From positions 1 to 64,000 of the forward strand of contig CAVUSI010000002.1 of assembly GCA_963744115.1 (NCBI GenBank): a stretch of DNA of 64,000 bases. Direction: 5' to 3'. The stretch is from Chersky-267 sp963744115 (GTDB taxonomy: Bacteria; Chloroflexota; Limnocylindria; Limnocylindrales; CSP1-4). The translations under genes and the position numbers were made by a program. Under the pieces are notes generated by a model, which was not told the origin of the DNA, searched no databases, and saw nothing but the letters and a program-made list of their open reading frames with translations. Below, one piece after another: positions 15,651 to 26,003 of the stretch; positions within the stretch are counted from its first letter, which is position 1, and each line of letters begins with the position of its first letter.

Positions 15651-16808
15651 TCAGCCGAGGTGGCCTCGAAGCAGGTCCGCGACGGCAGCCGCCCGCGCCG
15701 CCTTGCCGGACACCCCGAGCTTTCCGTACGCGTTCGACAGGTGGCGCTCGACGGTCCGGACGCTCAAGCCGAGTTCTCCCGCGATCTCGTCGTTGGTCCG
15801 ACCGGCGGCGGCCAGCCGGAGCACGTCGAGCTCGCGCCGCGAGAGCTCGTGGATCGCCCCGGGGGTCCGACCGGTCGCCGTGCGTTCGGGCTCCAGGAAG
15901 TCGCTCACCTCGTGCAGGAGGACGGCCCACGCCGGCTCGTCCGCGAGGAGGATGTGGTTGTCGCTCTGGAGCGGGACGAGTCGGGCCGACGGGATCCGCG
16001 CGGCGACCAGGGGAGCGTTCTCGAAGGTCGTCATCCGGTCGCCGACCGCCTGAAGAACGAGGGTCGGCGCGACGATCTTGGGCAGTTCATCGGCGATATC
16101 CACGGCCTGACGGGCGATCCGGCTGGCAACGGCGTTCTCCGCGGATGTCGTCATCCGCTGCAGTGCGTCGAACCAGCGCATCTGCTCCTCGGTGGCATCC
16201 GGGATGAACTTGCGGGTGAAGACGCGCCGGAACACCGGATCCTCCTTCGCCCAGCCGACCCGGATCATGCTGCGATAGGTCTCTTCCTCGGCGATGTCGT
16301 CGTCGTCGAACACGACCGGATCTCCGCAGGCGGTCCCGTACAGGACCAGGCGGCTCACGCGCTCGGGATGGCGCGCGGCATACGCCATCGCGACGGTGGA
16401 TCCGCCCGACATCCCGAGGACCGTGAACCGCTCCAGGCCGAGGGCCGCGATCACGCCCTCGAGGTCACCGAGGCGGGCCTCCAGCGAGAAATCGTCGATC
16501 GACCAGTCGGACAGCCCGAAGCCGCGTTCGTCATACCGCACCACGGTCGCCAGGGCGCCAAGGTCGTCGAGGAAGTGGCGCCAGACCGGGCTCTGCCAGT
16601 CGTATCGAAGGTGGCTCAGCCAGCACGAGACGACGACGAGAGGTGGCCCGCTGCCGTGCACGGCGTAGGCGATCCGCGCCCCGTCCCGGCCGCGACTGAA
16701 CCGGATCTCGTCGTCCTGCCACGCGCCTCGGGCGCGGTCGGCCGCGACGTGGACGCCAGCCATGCCGAGATGGTACGCGGCTCGTCCAGATGCGCCATGG
16801 TCCGCCAT
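15651..16808 (-). CDS. Alpha/beta-hydrolase fused to a LuxR-type HTH domain
   Basis: This protein has up to 385 residues. Residues 35-310 form an alpha/beta-hydrolase: the nucleophile elbow is GMSGGS (S134), and DNH near residue 300 is the candidate catalytic His region. A GerE/LuxR helix-turn-helix spans about 320-380 (LSRRELDVLRLAAAGRTNDE, then VERHLSNAYGKLGV). It is probably a transcription factor in which the hydrolase domain senses or modifies an ester or lactone ligand. The start may be 16808 or ATG 16763. The adjacent OsmC gene is on the same strand 143 bases downstream and could be a target; this is inference. Confidence 0.83.
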   Translation of the reverse strand: MADHGASGRAAYHLGMAGVHVAADRARGAWQDDEIRFSRGRDGARIAYAVHGSGPPLVVVSCWLSHLRYDWQSPVWRHFLDDLGALATVVRYDERGFGLSDWSIDDFSLEARLGDLEGVIAALGLERFTVLGMSGGSTVAMAYAARHPERVSRLVLYGTACGDPVVFDDDDIAEEETYRSMIRVGWAKEDPVFRRVFTRKFIPDATEEQMRWFDALQRMTTSAENAVASRIARQAVDIADELPKIVAPTLVLQAVGDRMTTFENAPLVAARIPSARLVPLQSDNHILLADEPAWAVLLHEVSDFLEPERTATGRTPGAIHELSRRELDVLRLAAAGRTNDEIAGELGLSVRTVERHLSNAYGKLGVSGKAARAAAVADLLRGHLG

Positions 16809-16843
16809 CGCCGATGCATCACCTCCAGCCGGCCGGCCTGCCG

Positions 16844-17959
16844 CTAGGCCTGGCCGACGGTGACCCGGAGGTCGAGACCGACGATCTCCGCCAGCCGCGC
16901 GACCTCGACGTCCAATCCGGCCCGGGGGACCTCGCCGGCCTCGGTGAACCAGGCGACGCGCACCAGCTCATCGTCGAGCTCCCAGGTGCCGCAGACGACG
17001 CCATCCACCACGACCACCGGCGAGATCCAGCCGCTCTGCTTGCTCACCGACCAACGCCGGGCGCCCGGCACCACGTGGGCGTCCTTGGTGCCCGGCCCGA
17101 GCACGTACTGGTCGAATCCGGGCAACAGTCGCAGCGGGGAGGAAGGCCGTGCCGCCGCCAGCGAGTCGAGGTCCTCGGCCAGGACGAACGCGCGCTCCCC
17201 CTCCACGTCGACCTCGACCAATCGGTCGGCGATCGCGTCGAACCACCCCCGGAGGAGCCGTCGGCCGAACCAGCCGCCCGCCAGCCAGTTGGCGAAGGCG
17301 TCGATCGTGGTCGGCCCATACGCACCGAAGTAGGCCAGGATGGCGGCCGGTGCCGCCTCATCGGGATCGGGGATGCCGGCCCACCTTGGGGACGCATCCT
17401 CCGGGAGCATGAAGGTCACGCGGGTGCCCCGGCTCGGTCCGAAGCACAGGGCGCCCTGCCAGGCGAGCGGCTTGAGCAACGTGCCCCAGCCCGACCGGAG
17501 CGCGTCGCCGACGTGGTCGAGGCCGGGCCGCGCGACGACGGCGCCGACGAGTTCGTCCCGGGTCAGGACCCTGCCGTCGAGCTCCTCGCGAACGACGTGC
17601 CGAAGGTGCTCGATCTGCGCCGGGCTCACCCCGAAGTAGCGTTCCCAGCTGGGGCGTTCCCACGATCGACCTGCCGCCATCAGCGACAGGAAGGCACCGC
17701 CGTCCTCGGGCGTGAGGAGGTGGAGCGTGCCACGCATCGCCCACGTCTTGATGAGGCGACCCTCGGCCAGGGCGCGGCCCACCTCACCGGGCCGCGACGT
17801 CCGGCTCCGGACGCGGATCGCGAGCTCGGCGGACGACGCGACCTGGGCCTGGACACCGCACAGCCGGCGGACGACCCCGTCGACGGGCAGCCGACCGACG
17901 GGCTCGAGCAGGTGGCGCTCGATCCGCCAGGACAGCGCCTGTCGCCAGGTGACCTTCAT
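16844..17959 (-). CDS. Winged-helix DNA-binding domain protein (HTH_42 type)
   Basis: This 371-residue protein is of the PF06224 (YcaQ/AlkX-like) group. The family features include LCGVQAQVASSAELAI near residue 35, the strongly conserved KTWAMRGTLHLL near 70, and a C-terminal LLPGFDQYVLG segment. Related proteins include DNA glycosylases that unhook crosslinks (AlkX/YcaQ, AlkZ), but most members are annotated only as DNA-binding. The QxQ catalytic motif of AlkZ corresponds best to QAQ at about 37-39. It is probably a DNA-repair protein; confidence in that role is moderate. Confidence 0.72.
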   Translation of the reverse strand: MKVTWRQALSWRIERHLLEPVGRLPVDGVVRRLCGVQAQVASSAELAIRVRSRTSRPGEVGRALAEGRLIKTWAMRGTLHLLTPEDGGAFLSLMAAGRSWERPSWERYFGVSPAQIEHLRHVVREELDGRVLTRDELVGAVVARPGLDHVGDALRSGWGTLLKPLAWQGALCFGPSRGTRVTFMLPEDASPRWAGIPDPDEAAPAAILAYFGAYGPTTIDAFANWLAGGWFGRRLLRGWFDAIADRLVEVDVEGERAFVLAEDLDSLAAARPSSPLRLLPGFDQYVLGPGTKDAHVVPGARRWSVSKQSGWISPVVVVDGVVCGTWELDDELVRVAWFTEAGEVPRAGLDVEVARLAEIVGLDLRVTVGQA

Positions 17960-18065
17960 GGTCGACTAGGGTATCCGCGCGAGACAGGCTCGCCGGCCGG
18001 CCGAAGTCGGTACGCTGTAGGCGCGGCGCGGATGGTCGATCACCGCGCTCGAAAGGGAAGAAGTC

Positions 18066-20828
18066 GTGACCGCCGCAGCAACACCCGCGGGAGCGAGCTC
18101 CAGTCCGGGAGCGAGCACCACCGCCTGGTATGCCCTCAGCCCGGACGACGCACTGCGCCAGCAGGGCGTCGAGCGTCGACAAGGGCCTGACCTCGGCCGA
18201 GGCCGACGCTCGACGGGCCAAGGTCGGCCCGAACAAGTTCACCGCGGCCAAGAAGGCGTCGCGCGCGCAGCAGTTCCTGGCCCAGTACGCCGACCCGATG
18301 CAGATCGTGCTCCTCGTCGCGGGCATCATCTGCCTGTTCCTGCCGGGGCAGTTCTTCACCGGCGTCATGCTCATCCTGCTCACGCTGGGCAACGCCGATG
18401 ATGGGCCTGAACCAGGAGAGCAAGGCGTCATCGGCCGCTGATGCCCTCAGCCAGTCGCTGGTCGTCACGGCGAAGACCCGCCGGGACGGCAACCTCGTCG
18501 ATCTCCCCATGGACCAGCTGGTCCCGGGCGACGTCGTCAACCTCCAGGCGGGCGACCTCGTCCCCGCCGACGCCCGCATCCTCACGGCGGCGACCCTCGA
18601 GATCGACGAGTCCGCGCTCACCGGCGAGAGCGTGCCCACCCCCAAGCAGGTGGACGCGGTCGCTGCCGACGCCGCCCTCGGCGACCGCGTGGACATGGCG
18701 TTCATGAACACCCAGGTCACCCGGGGCTCGGGCGTCATCCTCGTCGTCACGACCGGCATGGACACCCAGGTGGGCCACATCAGCGGGATGCTCCAGGCGA
18801 CCGCGGCCGAGGAGACGCCGCTGACGAAGCAGATCAACGGGCTGACGCGCCAGATCCTGATCCTCGCCGCCTTCGCGCTCGCGGCGTCGCTCGCTCCTGG
18901 GCATCGCCCGCGGCGTGCCGCTCCAGGAGCTGTTCCTCACCGCGGTCGCGTTCATGATCGCCGCCATCCCGACGGCGCTCCCGGCGATCGACACGGCCAT
19001 CCTGTCGAAGGGCTCCCAGATGCTCGCGGCAGCCGGCGCCATCGTGAAGCAGCTCCGCTCGGTCGAGACCCTCGGGTCGACCTCGGCGCTCAACTCCGAC
19101 AAGACCGGCACCCTGACGATGAACCAGATGACCGCCGTCCAGATGGCCATCGTCGGGCGGCGCTACGCGATCTCCGGCAGCGGCTACTCCACCGAGGGCA
19201 AGATCACCCAGGCCGCCGGCCAGCCCGAGCTCAAGCTCGAGCCCTACCTGCTGCCGATGGCCCTCTGCTCGGATGCCGAGATCAAGGACGGCGACCTCAT
19301 CGGCGACCCGAACGAGGGCTCGCTGGTCGTCCTCGCGGCCAAGGGCGGTGTCGATGCGGACCTGACCCGCGCCCAGTACCCGCGCGTGGCGACCCTGCCG
19401 TTCGACGCGGCCTACAAGCTCATGGCCACCTTCCACGACTGGACGGACGAGAGCGGCCGCAAGGTCGTCCGGGCCTACATCAAGGGCGCGCAGGACCAGC
19501 TCCTCAAGCGCGCCGCGGCCGCCCACGGCCCCGACGGGACCGAGGTCCCGATCGCGCAGCTGCGCGATGCCTACCTCGCCGAGAGCGACCGGATGGGCAG
19601 GGAGGGCCTGCGCCTCATGGCCACGGGCCGGAAGGACTTCGACCCGGCCACGTTCGACCCGAACGGCGACCTCCTGAAGGCGATCGACGGCCTCACGCTC
19701 CTCGCGCTCGTCGGCATCACCGATCCGCCGCGGCCGGCCGCGAAGGCCGCCATCGCGGAGGCCCATGGCGCCGGCGTCCACGTCCGCATGATCACGGGCG
19801 ACGCGGCCGTCACGGGCGCCGTGGTCGCCCAGCAGCTGGGGATCCCCGGCAAGGCGATCACCGGCGCCGAGTTCGAGGCGCTGGACCACGACACGGTGCT
19901 CAGGGAGGTCGACGGCATCGGGGTCATCGGCCGGGTCTCGCCCCAGGACAAGGTCCACCTCGTGGACGTCCTGCGGGAGCAGGGCCACATCGTGGCGATG
20001 ACCGGCGACGGCGTGAACGACGCGCCGGCCATCAAGAAGGCCGACATCGGCATCGCCATGGGCATCACCGGGACGGCGGTCACCAAGGCCGCCGCCGACA
20101 TGATCCTCGCCGACGACAACTACGCCACGATCATCAAGGCCATCAGCATCGGCCGCAATGTCTACGACAACCTGCTGCGCTTCATCCGCTTCCAGATGGC
20201 GGCCTGCTACGGGTACATCACGGTGTTCCTCGGCTCGTCGCTCCTCAACATCCTGGGCGGCGTCCCGTTCCTGCCGCTCCAGACCATGTGGCTCAACTTC
20301 ACGGTCAACGTCTTCCAGGCCATCGGCCTCGGGTTCGGGAAGCCGAGGGACGGCCTCATGGACGAGAAGCCGCGGCCGAAGGACCAGAAGATCCTGCCGC
20401 CGCCGGCTCACCGTCTGGCTCATCGTCGTGGGCTCGTGATGGGCGTCGGCACCCTCGGCGTGATCGCGTGGGCGAGCGGCCCCTACGGCGACGTCGTCGC
20501 GCGGACGATGGGCGTGACCACGTTCTCGCTCTTCCGCATCGCCTCGTCCCTGGAGACCGCGGACGAGACGCGGTCGGTCTTCACCGGCTACATCCTGGGC
20601 AACCCGGCGCTGCTCAAGGCGACCGGACTGTCCATCGTCACGATCGTGCTGGCGACCGAGCTCGGCATCCTCCAGAACGTGCTCGACATGACCAGCCTGA
20701 CCGGCGAGCAGTGGCTCGTCTGCATCGGCGTGGCCCTGTCGCTCATCGTGGTCGAGGAGGTGAAGAAGGTACTCAAGGTCAAGACGGACGAAGAGCCGGT
20801 CCTCTCGGCCGTTCCGGCGGCCGCCTAG
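18066..20828 (+). pseudogene. P-type cation-transporting ATPase with several frameshifts
   Basis: A full-length P2-type ATPase of about 900 residues can be read only by switching frame. Frame breaks are near 18170, 18395 and 18895, plus a compensating pair near 20402 and 20437. Recognisable parts in order are the cation-ATPase N-domain (LTSAEADARRAKVGPNKF), TGES, DKTGT with MNQM, TGDGVND, and C-terminal membrane helices. PTALPAI replaces the PEGLP of Ca2+ ATPases, so the ion is uncertain. The coding signal continues cleanly across every break, which suits recent decay or base-call error. No intact copy is nearby. If the breaks are errors this is a normal membrane pump. Confidence 0.8.
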
Positions 20829-20887
20829 CGGAGTCGGGCCGAAGGCCGGTCGGCGTCGTAGCCGCCCGGTCTGTCAGGCCGCGCCGG

Positions 20888-22195
20888 TCACCCCGAGCAG
20901 GGGAGCAAACCGGCGACCGCCTTCGCCGCAAGGACGCGCCGGGCCGCGTCGTCGATCCGTGAGGCGAACGTCGCGTCCGCGGCCGACCTCGCCTTGAGGG
21001 CGGCGACCATCGCTGCCGTCGCCTTGACCGTCTTCGATACCACGAGGTCGCCGCCGGCCAGCAGGAAGTCCACCGCCCGCTCACCGGGCGTCATCGTCGC
21101 GACCGCTTCGGTCGCCCCCAGGTCGTCCGACATGACGACCCCGGTGAAGCCGAGATCCCGGCGCAACATCCCGCCGATGACGGTCGGCGAGAACGCGGCA
21201 AGGTGGTCCGGATCGATCTTCGTGAAGGTCGCCAGGGCCACCATGACGAAGGGGACGCCGGCGTCGATCTCGGCCTTGAACGACGCGAGATCCGGGTCGG
21301 TCGGCGTCGTCACGTCATCGACGACACCCGACGAGAAGTCCGTGTTCCCGACGACCCGGCCGAGGCCCGGGAAGTGCTTCGCGGTGGTGGCCACGGCGGC
21401 GCCGGCCAGGCCGGTCACGAACGCCGCGGCGTGTCTGCCGGTCGTCCCCGGCGTCGACCCGTACTCGCGCCGGAGGACGCCGATCGGCTGGTTCGTGGCG
21501 CGATCGCCCAGCGGGACGACGTCGGCGACGGGTGCGAAGTCGAGATTGACGCCGGCCGCGGTGAGCTCACCGCCCCATCGGGCCGCATCCGCTTTCAGGG
21601 TCGCGAGCGGCAGCTTGCCCTGGACGAGGGCCGATGGGATCGTCGAGAAGCCGGCCCCCCGCAATGCCTGGACGAGCCCGCCCTCCTGGTTCGCCGCGAC
21701 GAAGAACCCGACGTCGGCGGTCGACCCGGTGTCGGCCAGGGCCTGGACCGCGTCGGCCACCGCCCGGACGCCCGCCGCGCCGATCGAGGTCGTCGCGGTG
21801 AACCAGACCGACCCGACATGCTGGCCCCGGATCGCCCCGATCTCGGCCGGACCGAGTCGATCGCCGGCGAGCCCGAGGAGAAACAGCTGGCCGATCCGCT
21901 GTGCCGGGGTCATGCCGGCGAGAACTCGATCGACGCACGAGGCGGCGGAGCTCGCGCTCGCGGTCTGGGTCGGCGCCGTCGAGGTCGGACCGGTCCCCTC
22001 GCCGGTCGGTGTCGGGTTCGCCGCCGCCGAGGCGCTCGCTGGGACCCCGCTCGGCGCGGCGGCCGACGGCCGGATCGTGTCGGTGGGCCCCGCGCATGCC
22101 ACCGCGACCAGCACGGTCGCGAGCAGGACCGCCGACCGGGTGGCCCGCCCCGGCCGCGGCGACGTGTCCGACCGACCGCGACGCCCGGTTGCCAC
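20888..22195 (-). CDS. GH3-family lipoprotein, NagZ/LpqI-like
   Basis: This 435-residue protein has a lipoprotein signal (hydrophobic LLATVLVAVAC, lipobox Cys34), a Ser/Thr/Pro/Ala linker to about residue 85, and a glycoside hydrolase family 3 barrel. KHFPG lies at 273-277 and SDDLG at 356-360, where the nucleophile Asp resides. The Asp-Ser-His acid/base loop of NagZ reads NTDFSSG, lacking the His, as I recall for mycobacterial LpqI-type proteins. It is expected on the outer face of the membrane, acting on N-acetylglucosamine-containing glycans in wall recycling. The GTG start is 8 bases after the helicase stop. Confidence 0.83.
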   Translation of the reverse strand: MATGRRGRSDTSPRPGRATRSAVLLATVLVAVACAGPTDTIRPSAAAPSGVPASASAAANPTPTGEGTGPTSTAPTQTASASSAASCVDRVLAGMTPAQRIGQLFLLGLAGDRLGPAEIGAIRGQHVGSVWFTATTSIGAAGVRAVADAVQALADTGSTADVGFFVAANQEGGLVQALRGAGFSTIPSALVQGKLPLATLKADAARWGGELTAAGVNLDFAPVADVVPLGDRATNQPIGVLRREYGSTPGTTGRHAAAFVTGLAGAAVATTAKHFPGLGRVVGNTDFSSGVVDDVTTPTDPDLASFKAEIDAGVPFVMVALATFTKIDPDHLAAFSPTVIGGMLRRDLGFTGVVMSDDLGATEAVATMTPGERAVDFLLAGGDLVVSKTVKATAAMVAALKARSAADATFASRIDDAARRVLAAKAVAGLLPCSG

Positions 22196-22203
22196 GAGTC
22201 GTC

Positions 22204-24019
22204 TCAGCGCGGTCGCTCCCGTCGGACCGGCAGGGACTGGCCGCGGATCCGGGCGCCCCGCAATGCGTCCGCCACGCCATCCGCCACGTTCGCGCGGACG
22301 TCGACGAGCGCGAAGTCATCGTAGATCTGGATCGCGCCGACGACCGACCCAGGCACCCCCGCCTCGTTGGCGATCGCGCCGACCAGGTCGCCCGGCCGGA
22401 GCCCGACCCGGCGACCGCCGCCGACCCACAGCTGGACCCAGCCACCGTCGGGCACCGATGGATGAGGCGCTCCGGTCGGGCGCGGACCGCGTGGCCGGGT
22501 TCCATCGGCCATCACGCGACGCCCGCCGAGCGACCCACGGGCCGCGTCGCTCCGACCCGGCGCCTGGGGCCGCGGCTTGCGCCCGGGACCGCCGGGACCC
22601 CCTGGACCCGGACGGAACGCTGGCTGGGCATCGTGCAGCGAAGCCTGGGCCAGCTCGACCTCGTCGGCCTCGCGCGCGCCGGCGCCCTCGACCAGGGAGA
22701 CGGCCGCCAGCGCGATGTCGACCAGGTCGAACTCCTCGGACAGCGGCTCGACCACGCCGCGCAGTCGATCGTGGTCGCCGGCGAGGAGGGCCTCGCGCAG
22801 GTTCGCGCGGAGGATCTCGACCCGCCGCTCCCGGAGATCGGCCACCGTCGGGAGACGCTCGATCGCGAGCTTGGTCCGCGTCGCCGTCTCGATGTTCCGC
22901 AGCTGGCGGTGCTCGCGTGGTTCGACCAGCGTGATGGCGACGCCCTCCCGGCCCGCCCGTCCGGTCCGGCCGATGCGGTGGACGTACTGGTCCGGGTCGG
23001 ACGGCACGTCGAAGTTCACGACGTGGCTGACGTGGTCGATGTCCAGGCCGCGGGCCGCCACGTCGGTCGCGACGAGCACGTCAAGGGAGCCGTCCCGGAA
23101 GCGCCCCATCATCCGGTCGCGAGCCTCCTGGGCCAGCCCGCCGTGGAGGGCCCCGGCGTCGTGGCCACGTCCGCTGAGCGCCTCCGCGAGGTCGTCCACC
23201 TCGCCGCGGGTCCGGGCGAAGATGAGGGTCGACGCCGGATCCTCGACGTCGAGGATGCGGCACAGCGCCGCCAGCTTGTCCGATCTGCGCACGACGTACG
23301 CGGTCTGGCGGACGAGAGCGACCCCGTCCCGGGTCTTGCGTTCGGCGTGGACGCGGATCCGGGCGGGCTCGCGGAGGTGGCGCCTGGCGATCTTCGTGAT
23401 CGTCGGCGAGATGGTCGCCGAGAACAGGGCAGTCTGGCGCTCGGCCGGAGTCGCCGACAGGATCGCGTCGAGGTCCTCGGCGAAGCCCATGTCCAGCATC
23501 TCGTCCGCCTCGTCGAGGACGACGGTGCGCACGTCGGCGAGGTCGAGGCTGCCACGCTTGAGGTGATCCACCGCACGACCGGGCGTCGCCACCACGACGT
23601 CGACGCCGCGGTCGAGGCCGCGCAACTGCTGGTTGATCGGCTGCCCGCCGTACACGGGGACGACGCGGACCGCGAGCGCCTTGCCATAGGTGTGGAAGGC
23701 CTCCGCCACCTGCATCGCGAGCTCGCGCGTCGGGACGACCACGAGCGTCGACGGCCGTCGTGGGCCACGACCGGCGACCGACCTCCAGGCGGGACAGGAC
23801 CGGCAGCGCGAAGGCAGCGGTCTTGCCCGTCCCGGTCGGCGCCTCGGCGAGCAGGTCGCGATCCGAGAGCAGGACCGGGATGGCCTCGCGCTGGATCGGG
23901 GTGGGTTCTTCGTAGCCGAGGGCCGCCAGGGTCGTCAGGAGCGGCTCACCGATCCCGAGCGCCGCGAAGCCCGCCCGCTCGGTCGGTACGTCCTCGGCGG
24001 CAGGTGGGTCGTCGATCAT
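22204..24019 (-). CDS. DEAD-box RNA helicase, DeaD/DbpA-like (one frameshift)
   Basis: The gene encodes a helicase of about 600 residues when read across one frameshift near 23780. Upstream of the break lie the Q motif (GYEEPTPIQREAIPVLL) and Walker A (APTGTGKTAAF). After it come PTRELAMQ, DEAD (VLDEADEMLDMG), SAT and HRIGRTGRAG. The C-terminus ends in a DbpA-type RNA-binding domain (VQLWVGGGRRVGLRPGDLVG). The first Met of the intact reading is at 24019. The correct frame resumes as GRGPRRPSTLVVVPT, so a single base is missing or extra. It acts in RNA remodelling such as ribosome assembly or cold adaptation. The GH3 gene follows directly. Confidence 0.85.
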
Positions 24020-24092
24020 GTCGGACAGTGTGACCGGGTTCGGCCCGGGGCGACCGCGACGGGTCGTCGGGCCTGAGCACCCCCGGAACGTT

Positions 24093-24127
24093 GCACGACC
24101 GCCCGAGGGTCTCCCGGGCGGTCGTGC
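24093..24127 (-). terminator. Hairpin terminator after the TadG-like gene
   Basis: A perfect 13-base-pair stem (arms 24093-24105 and 24115-24127, 9-base loop) lies 18 bases beyond the stop of the vWA gene, reading on the - strand. There is no strong U tract, so it may act as an intrinsic or processed terminator isolating that gene from the helicase. Confidence 0.6.
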
Positions 24128-24144
24128 ATCTTCCCCGGATCGGG

Positions 24145-25479
24145 TCAGGGCAGCTGGATGAGCTTGGTCCCCCCCACGAGCGCGTTGGCCGCCGCCTTGA
24201 ACAGCTTGGTCAGGTCCGTGCTCGCACCGGACGTCTTCGCGACGCAGAAGAAGTGGTCGCCGTCGTCGTTCGAGGTGCCCGGGCACCCGGCGTCGACCGA
24301 GTTCGTGGCCATGCTGGCGAGCAGCGTGGTCGCCTTCTTGCCCTTCCAGAACCCGGAGGTGTCCGGGCAGTTGATGTTGTTCGCGCCGTCGAGGCCGAAG
24401 CCGATCGTGAAGACCTCGATGCCCTGGGCCTTGGCGGCGGTCGCCGCGTCACTCGACTGCTGGCAGTAGTTCGGACCACTGGTGGTCGAGTTGTTCGGCT
24501 GGCCGTCGGTCTCGAGGATGATCCCCTTCGTCACACCAGGGCGCCCGCTGTGGGTGAGCTCCCAGGCTGCAGTCGTGACCGGGTCGCTCAGATCCGTCCC
24601 GGTCCCGGAGTTCGTGTAGCAGCCGATGGCCTGGGCCATGGTGCTCCCTGCGCTGGTGTAGTTCTGGTTGAGCGGGGCGCCGATGCCGCTCAGTGGCACG
24701 GGGACCCAGCGTCGGAGGTCGGCCGGCAGGTTGGCGGTCCCGATCGAGCCGGCGGGATCGGTGATGCACGAGCCACCGGTCTTGCTCGGCCCGAGCATCC
24801 CGAGGCCCATCCACTGCTCGGCCGGGTTGTACGCCTTGCGCACGGAATCGGCGGCGGCCCTGGCGTTGACCGTGTCGACGCCGCTCATGCTGCCGGTCCG
24901 GTCGACCACCAACATCAGATCGACCGGATTCTCCGGCTTCGCCCCGCACGGTCCCTTGCAGGCGGCCGACAGGACGTCCTGGGTGGTCCCGGTCGTGATC
25001 CCCACCGCCGGTCCGAAGTGGTACGGGACCGTGGCCGTGGACTCGAGCACGATGGTGTTGCAGGTGTCCCCTTCGGCCGGCACGCACACGGACGAGCAGA
25101 TCGTCGCGTTGCAGGTCCAGACGGCATTGGGACCCGGATCGCAGACCGCCGGCCCGATATCCGAGCTCCGAGGAGCCCCGCTGACGCTACCGACGACGCA
25201 TCGGAAAGCGACCGTCACGCCGGACGGCAAGCCGCCCGGGTAGTTCATATCGGCGTACTGGAGGGCGATCGTGTCGGCATTCGACGCGTCAGCCGGGAGC
25301 TGCGTCGCGCCGGCGAGCGCGCCGGCGTCGAGGGCGTTCCAGAGGTTCTGGTTCGAGTTCCGCAGGACCCCGACGTCGATGACCATCGCGGCCGCGCCCA
25401 TGATCACGATGAGCACGAACACGAACAGGACGATGATCTGGCCCCGCTCCTGCTCACGTCCGCGACGCGTCTTCGTCAT
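24145..25479 (-). CDS. TadG-like pilus-assembly protein with von Willebrand factor A domain
   Basis: This protein of about 444 residues has an N-terminal class III signal-like helix (ERGQIIVLFVFVLIVIMGAA) typical of Tad/Flp TadG proteins. A Cys-rich extracellular part follows, then a vWA domain from about residue 185. The MIDAS motif reads DRTGSMSG, matching DxSxS except that the first Ser is Thr. Starts at 25479 and 25509 are possible; 25479 has AAGGGGG upstream. The TadE-like gene lies 41 bases upstream in the same direction. It is probably an envelope-attached pseudopilin-like or adhesion component. No Tad secretion ATPase is in the window. Confidence 0.8.
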   Translation of the reverse strand: MTKTRRGREQERGQIIVLFVFVLIVIMGAAAMVIDVGVLRNSNQNLWNALDAGALAGATQLPADASNADTIALQYADMNYPGGLPSGVTVAFRCVVGSVSGAPRSSDIGPAVCDPGPNAVWTCNATICSSVCVPAEGDTCNTIVLESTATVPYHFGPAVGITTGTTQDVLSAACKGPCGAKPENPVDLMLVVDRTGSMSGVDTVNARAAADSVRKAYNPAEQWMGLGMLGPSKTGGSCITDPAGSIGTANLPADLRRWVPVPLSGIGAPLNQNYTSAGSTMAQAIGCYTNSGTGTDLSDPVTTAAWELTHSGRPGVTKGIILETDGQPNNSTTSGPNYCQQSSDAATAAKAQGIEVFTIGFGLDGANNINCPDTSGFWKGKKATTLLASMATNSVDAGCPGTSNDDGDHFFCVAKTSGASTDLTKLFKAAANALVGGTKLIQLP

Positions 25480-25520
25480 CCCGGTCCCCCTTGGCGTATC
25501 GGTCGACATGTCTCGGCGAC

Positions 25521-26003
25521 CTACTCGATCCGCATCTGGACGGTCGACGACAGGTCGAGGTGGTTCCCGAAGGCGAGCGGCCAGAGCATCGCGTAGTCGT
25601 AGTGGACCGTCACCAGGACACCGTCACCCGACTGCCATTGGGCCCCGGAGCACCCGACGAACGAGGAGCCCGACGGGCGCTCGCACGTGACGGTCACGTT
25701 CAGCTTCGACTGGTCGAGCCCGCCGCTCATCGACGCGACCCTGTCCTTGACATCGGCGACCAACGTCGAGGTCGACGTGTCGACCACTCCGAAGCGCGCA
25801 CCCTCGCGAGCGGCGTTGATGATGGTCATCTGCGAGTAGAGGCCCAGCCCGAAATCGAGGATGCCCGCCAGGACGAGCAGGAAGACGGGCAGGACGACTG
25901 CGAACTCGACCAACGACTGGCCGGATCGGCGGCGCCTGGCGGCACGGCCCGCGGTGACGGTGCGTCGTGCCCGACGCGTTGGTTCGCTCCCGGTCATCTG
26001 CAC
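25521..26003 (-). CDS. TadE-like pseudopilin
   Basis: This 160-residue TadE-family protein has the sequence RRRRSGQSLVEFAVVLPVFL around residue 25, matching the prepilin-peptidase-type motif with Glu at +5 and a hydrophobic helix. NAAREGARFGV follows, as in TadE domains. It is inserted in the membrane with its C-terminal part outside. It precedes the TadG-like gene in an operon. Such minor pseudopilins support Flp pili for surface attachment. The start at 26003 has no strong ribosome site. Confidence 0.8.
   Translation of the reverse strand: MQMTGSEPTRRARRTVTAGRAARRRRSGQSLVEFAVVLPVFLLVLAGILDFGLGLYSQMTIINAAREGARFGVVDTSTSTLVADVKDRVASMSGGLDQSKLNVTVTCERPSGSSFVGCSGAQWQSGDGVLVTVHYDYAMLWPLAFGNHLDLSSTVQMRIE

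Noticed and set aside
22577..24033. Long + strand frames opposite the helicase
   Set aside because: The - strand carries all DEAD-box motifs; the + strand frames are Arg-rich GC shadows without family features.
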